From Pseudomonas alkylphenolica (GTDB lineage Bacteria > Pseudomonadota > Gammaproteobacteria > Pseudomonadales > Pseudomonadaceae), in assembly GCF_004025535.1 (NCBI RefSeq), contig NZ_QJRG01000050.1:239589-303588 (forward strand): 64,000 bases of DNA, written 5' to 3'. The position numbers and the translations under genes were made by a program. This document shows positions 60,268-64,000 of the stretch, piece after piece. Positions within the stretch are counted from its first letter, which is position 1; every line of letters begins with the position of its first letter. The notes under the pieces were generated by a model. The model made no database searches. It saw only the letters and a list, made by a program, of their open reading frames with translations, and was not told the DNA's origin.

Positions 60268-61596
60268 ATGAGCCACGTATTCCATCGCAGCCTTACCCAG
60301 CGCTATCCAACCGCGGTCAAGGGTGATGGCCCTTACCTCATCGACAGCCAAGGTCATCGCTACCTTGACGCTAGCGGTGGCGCCGCCGTTTCCTGCCTGG
60401 GTCATAGCGACCCTGATGTCATCGAAGCAATTCGCGAACAGGTGGGTAAAGTGGCCTATGCGCACACCTCGTTCTTCACCACCGAGCCCATGGAGGCGCT
60501 GGCCGACTTTCTGGTCAAGCGTGCGCCGGCGGGACTTGACTCTGTGTACTTTGTCTCCGGCGGTTCAGAGGCGGTAGAAGCGGCACTGAAATTGGCTCGC
60601 CAGTACTTTGTCGAGATCGGTCAACCTCAACGCAAGCATGTAATTGCCCGACGCCAGAGCTATCACGGCAACACCTTGGGCGCGTTGGCAGCAGGTGGCA
60701 ACGCGTGGCGTCGCCAGCAATTTCAGCCGTTGCTGATTGATGTCAGCCATGTCAGCCCGTGCTACGCCTATCGTGAACAACGTCCAGGTGAAACGCCTGA
60801 GCAGTTCGCCATTCGCCTGGCTGAAGAGCTTGACGCGGAGATTCAGCGCCTGGGCGCTGAAAACGTCATGGCCTTCATTGCCGAGCCAGTGGTTGGCGCC
60901 ACCTTGGGCGCCGTTCCGGCAGTAACCGGCTACTTCAAACGCATCCGTGAGGTGTGCGACCGCCACGGCGTCCTGCTCATTCTTGACGAAGTAATGTGCG
61001 GCATGGGCCGTACCGGGACGCTGTTCGCCGCTGAGCAGGAAGGCATCAGTGCCGACCTGATCACTGTCGCGAAGGGACTGGGTGCAGGTTACCAACCCAT
61101 AGGTGCCACCTTGGTGAGTGAGCGAATCCGTAATGCGATTGCGCAGGGCTCCGGCTTCTTCCAGCACGGACACACCTACATTGGTCACGCGACAGCGTGC
61201 GCCGCAGCACTTGCCGTGCAAACCGTGGTCGAGAAGAAACAGTTGCTGGCACGCGTAAGAGAGCAGGGCGACGGGCTGAGCAAGCGTTTGCTCGATCGCT
61301 TTGCGGGCCATCCGAATGTAGGAGACATTCGCGGTCGAGGCCTGTTCCAGGGCTTTGAACTGGTGGCAGATCGTGAGACCAAAGCGCCCTTCGACCCGGC
61401 ATTGAAGGTCAACGCCAAAATCAAGAAAGCAGCCATGGAGCACGGACTGATGTGCTACCCGATGGGCGGCACCGTAGATGGCCGCGTGGGCGACCACATC
61501 CTGTTGGCGCCACCCTTCATTCTGGAAGACCACCACCTGGATGAGTTGGTGCAGAAGCTGGACGACGCCATCCACACCGTGTTGCGCTCTCTTTAA
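60268..61596 (+). CDS. Class III PLP-dependent aminotransferase
   Basis: The 442-residue enzyme has the omega-transaminase layout. SGGAAVSCLGHSDPDVIEA and SGGSEAVEAALKLARQYF bind the phosphate, FIAEPVVGATLGAV and LILDEVMCGMGRTG hold the PLP Asp, and TVAKGLGAGYQPIG carries the Schiff-base Lys. The start at 60268 is set by GGAGATACC before ATG; the earlier frame start is discarded. It forms an operon with the CMD-family gene, and the RpiR regulator is divergent from it. The substrate is an amine or amino acid, unspecified. Confidence 0.88.
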   Translation: MSHVFHRSLTQRYPTAVKGDGPYLIDSQGHRYLDASGGAAVSCLGHSDPDVIEAIREQVGKVAYAHTSFFTTEPMEALADFLVKRAPAGLDSVYFVSGGSEAVEAALKLARQYFVEIGQPQRKHVIARRQSYHGNTLGALAAGGNAWRRQQFQPLLIDVSHVSPCYAYREQRPGETPEQFAIRLAEELDAEIQRLGAENVMAFIAEPVVGATLGAVPAVTGYFKRIREVCDRHGVLLILDEVMCGMGRTGTLFAAEQEGISADLITVAKGLGAGYQPIGATLVSERIRNAIAQGSGFFQHGHTYIGHATACAAALAVQTVVEKKQLLARVREQGDGLSKRLLDRFAGHPNVGDIRGRGLFQGFELVADRETKAPFDPALKVNAKIKKAAMEHGLMCYPMGGTVDGRVGDHILLAPPFILEDHHLDELVQKLDDAIHTVLRSL

Positions 61597-61608
61597 GGAG
61601 GCTTGGGT

Positions 61609-62172
61609 ATGAAAATCACTTCACGTCTTACCGAACTCGACCGGGAACAGATGAGCGTCCCACAGCAGGAAGTACTCAACGAGATACTCAGTGGCCCGCG
61701 GGGCAATCTCGATGGACCTTTCCTGGCCTGGATTCACAGCCCTGAACTGGCAAATCATGCCCAGCGCCTGGGTGCATTCTGCCGATACGGAACGCAGCTG
61801 GAACTGCGTCTCACCGAGCTCGCGATTCTGTTCACGGCTACCTGGTGGCAGTCCCAGGCGGAATGGCAGATTCATGAACCCATTGCGCGCAATGCTGGTG
61901 TCTCCGATGAAATCATCGAGGCATTGAGAACCGGGAAAGAACCGCAGTTTATTCGCGAGGATGAACGTCTCGTCTACTGCATTGGCTCATCGCTCTACAT
62001 CTCGCGCCGTGTGGATTCCGAGCTGTATGAGCAGGCGATCAACGCTTTCGGCGAGGCTGCGACTGTCGAACTGATTGGCGTCTTCGGTTACTACGCGCTG
62101 GTCGCCATGACCCTGAACGTCTTCATGGTGCGCCGGGGGGCTGAGCTCCCGCTTCCTTTCGCTGAACCCTAA
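61609..62172 (+). CDS. Carboxymuconolactone decarboxylase-family protein
   Basis: The 187-residue protein has the AhpD/CMD helical fold: LRLTELAILFTATWWQSQAEWQIHEPIARNAGVSDEIIEALR contains the His and Glu of the active-site helix pair. It lacks the CxxC of AhpD-type peroxidase partners, so it is closer to the decarboxylase side. AGGAGG seven bases before ATG 61609 fixes the start. It lies 12 bases after the aminotransferase. It may act on the keto or lactone product, but its reaction is unknown. Confidence 0.83.
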   Translation: MKITSRLTELDREQMSVPQQEVLNEILSGPRGNLDGPFLAWIHSPELANHAQRLGAFCRYGTQLELRLTELAILFTATWWQSQAEWQIHEPIARNAGVSDEIIEALRTGKEPQFIREDERLVYCIGSSLYISRRVDSELYEQAINAFGEAATVELIGVFGYYALVAMTLNVFMVRRGAELPLPFAEP

Positions 62173-62245
62173 AGCGTTTTCCTCGGGGGAGGGGGTGTGA
62201 CTTTTTGATCTCTGCTCCCTTTGGTTTTTGACGGCAATGGCATCT

Positions 62246-62965
62246 TTACTCGCAGCCAAAGACGTCCCAATAATTTACCCAGTAATACTGCTGCTGAAAG
62301 CCACCAGGTCTAAGGCCTGGGGCGTTTATCAAAGAAGCGCGTTCTACGAACACCTTGACCTTGTCGCCAGCAACCTGTTCAACAGTGCCTTGGTATCGAA
62401 TGCCTCCTTGATCCTGACAAACGCGATCACCCACATATTTGGTCCTGTTAGAAGCGATGCGTTGTAGCTCTCGGCGATCCGCATCTGCCTTTTCGCGTGC
62501 CTGGCGGATGAGTTGTGCGCGTTGCTGAGGTGACAGGTAGCCAAAGTCGATTACAGATTGATCAAAAGAGGTGTCATTCGCCGAGCGTCGCTCCAGAACG
62601 AACAGATTGACTCCTCGGACTGAGAAAATAAAGGTGAGTAATTTTTGAGATCTGGATTGGCAAACGAAGCCCTTACTATTACTGAAGAATGAGTCCTCTT
62701 CAGCTTGGTAAGGAATGACGTAACCGCCTGTATTGGCGCAATAACGCTCTAAGTCCCCAATGATGTCGTTGCGGGCAACCTTGTCAAAAACCGTTGCAGA
62801 GATACCCAGTCCGGGAGGGGAGATCAGCACGTGGGTTTGTGGGGAAACAGCCTTGATGATTTCGTTCGCAGCTTTCTCGGGAGGGAGATCCGCATGCGGA
62901 TACATAAACGAACAGCCTGCAAGGGTGCTGATCAGGAGCCAGGTAATTCCTTTTTGTATTTTCAA
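62246..62965 (-). CDS. Lipoprotein of unknown function
   Basis: This 239-residue protein has a lipoprotein signal (GITWLLISTLAGCS) with the lipid-modified Cys at residue 18. The mature part contains a long helical basic/acidic segment (QRAQLIRQAREKADADRRELQ) and a Cys-containing terminal domain (GDRVCQDQGGIRYQGTVEQV, DVFGCE) with an SH3-like look. No family name is assigned. Lower GC than the neighbours suggests it is an accessory gene. Convergent with the CMD-family gene. Confidence 0.65.
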   Translation of the reverse strand: MKIQKGITWLLISTLAGCSFMYPHADLPPEKAANEIIKAVSPQTHVLISPPGLGISATVFDKVARNDIIGDLERYCANTGGYVIPYQAEEDSFFSNSKGFVCQSRSQKLLTFIFSVRGVNLFVLERRSANDTSFDQSVIDFGYLSPQQRAQLIRQAREKADADRRELQRIASNRTKYVGDRVCQDQGGIRYQGTVEQVAGDKVKVFVERASLINAPGLRPGGFQQQYYWVNYWDVFGCE

Positions 62966-63120
62966 AACAGATCCTTAACACAACAATGATGGCGCATGGC
63001 TATCTTATCGCGTTACCCGCACGTCATACAGGCTCACAAGATATGGCGGCGGCTCGGTTCGCAATAGCGTGTTGAAGGGCCTGGCGAGCAGAAAACCCAA
63101 TGGAGTACAAATGTTCTCTT

Positions 63121-63340
63121 GGTCGACGTGTCGACGCATAGCCTTTATGCCTGGATAAAGCGCTACAGCAACTGTCATGACAACGCCGTGGCCGAAAGCT
63201 TTTTCCAGCTTCAGAGACGGGAACGGATCAAGCGGAAAATCTACACCACAGGGGCAAATGCTCATAGTGATGTGTTCGATTACATCGAGATGCCCTACAG
63301 CGCACAACGCCGCATGGCCTCAGAGCTTGCAAGGTGTCTA
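63121..63340 (+). mobile_element. IS3-family transposase remnant with internal deletion
   Basis: A short open frame begins VDVSTHSLYAWIKRYS, the OrfA helix-turn-helix end of IS3-type elements. It runs directly into NCHDNAVAESFFQLQRRERIKRKIYTT and DVFDYIEMPYSAQRR, the DDE catalytic end of OrfB. The middle of the element (roughly 0.8 kb in intact copies) is missing, fusing the two halves in frame. The OrfB tail is also degraded (SELARCLEYPGQ). No intact terminal repeats or target-site duplication are apparent. Confidence 0.75.
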
Positions 63341-63644
63341 GAGTATCCGGGGCAGTTTGTGATAATCGACAGTGTCTGACTGCCAGACAGTAAACTACAC
63401 GATTTAACAAGTGGGCGATGTAATTTGTTCATAAGTTGGCCGGCACCCGACTTTCTGGAGCGCTATGGCCGATGGCATTGCTGAATGTTCATCGATCTAT
63501 GTTCATGGAAGCAGGCCAGCGACCTCGCGCTCGGCATACCCGGGCAAAGCTCCTCCACGCTTTCCGCCCGTCTTGGCCTTTGCGGGCTTCTATCCTTCAC
63601 GCCTTGGCGGCCTGCGCGCGCCACTTGCGCTTAAACCAATTCAA

Positions 63645-64000
63645 TGCCTTCAGCATTTGTGAGCAAGCGCATCCAGATTCTTGATGCAATGCTGCAACTG
63701 AAACTTCTCCATCACTCGACTCGGCGGGTCTCGATCACAGAAGACGGCGAGCGGATCTAAACCCGGGCTCAGTCTATTCTGGGTGTTGAGATCGGGGCCA
63801 GGCAGGGAGAGCCGACTGGGAGGGTGCGGATAATCAGCAGCCCAGGGTTCGGGCACAGGAAGTTGGCACCTGCGCTTTCAGCGCTCTCTATCAAGTACCC
63901 CAAGTTGGACATCCACGATCATCTGACCTAGCTCAAGAGGGTATTGATCTGGACATTCGGGTGGGGAGCGAGATAGCGATGACGCAGTTAGCCAAGAAAA
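63645..64000 (+). pseudogene. Broken LysR-family regulator (continues past window)
   Basis: The translation reads PSAFVSKRIQILDAMLQLKLLHHSTRRVSITEDGERI, then a stop, TRAQSILG and GRVRIISSPGFGHRKLAPALSALSIKYPKLDI. A frameshift near 63928 then restores DLAQEGIDLDIRVGSE in another frame. This is the helix-turn-helix end and effector-domain start of a LysR regulator, with at least one nonsense codon and one frameshift. The N-terminal 60 residues are lost or scrambled. The 265 bases between this and the IS3 remnant (63380-63644) show a short palindrome (TGTCTG/CAGACA at 63372) and no gene I can support. Confidence 0.7.

Noticed and set aside
63436..63684. 82-residue protein after the IS3 remnant
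   Set aside because: Translation shows no recognisable pattern, and the 3' end overlaps a degraded LysR sequence in another frame.

Overview
The window looks like chromosome of a fluorescent/putida-group Pseudomonas. The base composition is GC-rich. The gene set is typical of the genus: AcnB, a sigma-54 activator with its own target operon, a DUF6124 gene behind a C4-like RNA, a TonB receptor with an STN domain, GltIJKL-type transporters, an FMN-dependent desulfurisation-type enzyme and a wax-ester-synthase-like acyltransferase. All assignments come from reading translated sequence and motifs. No database search was possible.

Layout. (1) 1-7.1 kb, mostly minus strand: a partial cupin gene, a Na+/H+ antiporter, a DUF4142 protein, and a four-gene coupled operon (small lipoprotein, haem-oxygenase-like diiron enzyme, NPPY methyltransferase, YbdK-type carboxylate-amine ligase). 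(2) 7.2-16.1 kb, minus: a two-partner secretion system, with a 1680-residue TpsA carrying eight MBG-type repeats, its TpsB pore, and a small distal gene. Upstream lies an unusual response regulator (REC-LuxR-PAS plus a degenerate kinase-like tail). The tpsA leader holds a perfect inverted repeat that buries the ribosome binding site. (3) 16.2-23.3 kb, plus: a MATE pump, then a sigma-54 activator followed by an aldehyde dehydrogenase/acyl-CoA ligase operon with a visible -24/-12 promoter. (4) 23.3-28.2 kb: orphan ParA, a LysR regulator, an Fe-dependent alcohol dehydrogenase and an APC permease. (5) 28.4-31.4 kb: acnB with a structured leader.

(6) 31.4-37.7 kb, minus: a chaperone-usher fimbrial operon (pilin, chaperone, usher, adhesin). 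The last unit (usher 3' end plus adhesin) has been duplicated, leaving an usher scar and a diverged second adhesin. (7) 38.1-43.4 kb: secreted endonuclease I, DUF6124 gene with C4-like RNA, acyltransferase and divergent lipase-like hydrolase, and a thymidylate-kinase-like protein. (8) 43.4-47.3 kb: an organosulfur-type set (DszC-like flavoprotein, sulfonate-type binding protein, DszA/NtaA-like monooxygenase). (9) 47.3-52.4 kb: a catabolic module of GntR and SDR, divergent from a binding protein, an APH-type kinase and a class III PLP enzyme. It resembles the hydroxylysine kinase/phospho-lyase pair, and a perfect 22-bp palindrome sits between the two arms. (10) 52.4-62.2 kb: TonB-dependent receptor, a polar amino acid ABC transporter, an RpiR regulator and an aminotransferase/CMD-family pair, with clusters of TTTGCA-type sites on both sides of the regulator. 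(11) 62.2-64 kb: a lipoprotein, then decayed DNA with an internally deleted IS3 transposase remnant and a broken LysR gene.

The strongest candidates for undescribed biology are the diiron oxygenase/methyltransferase/ligase operon, the kinase plus phospho-lyase-like module, the RBS-sequestering repeat before tpsA, the acnB leader, and the large palindrome at 31.36 kb whose 16-bp core recurs elsewhere in the window.
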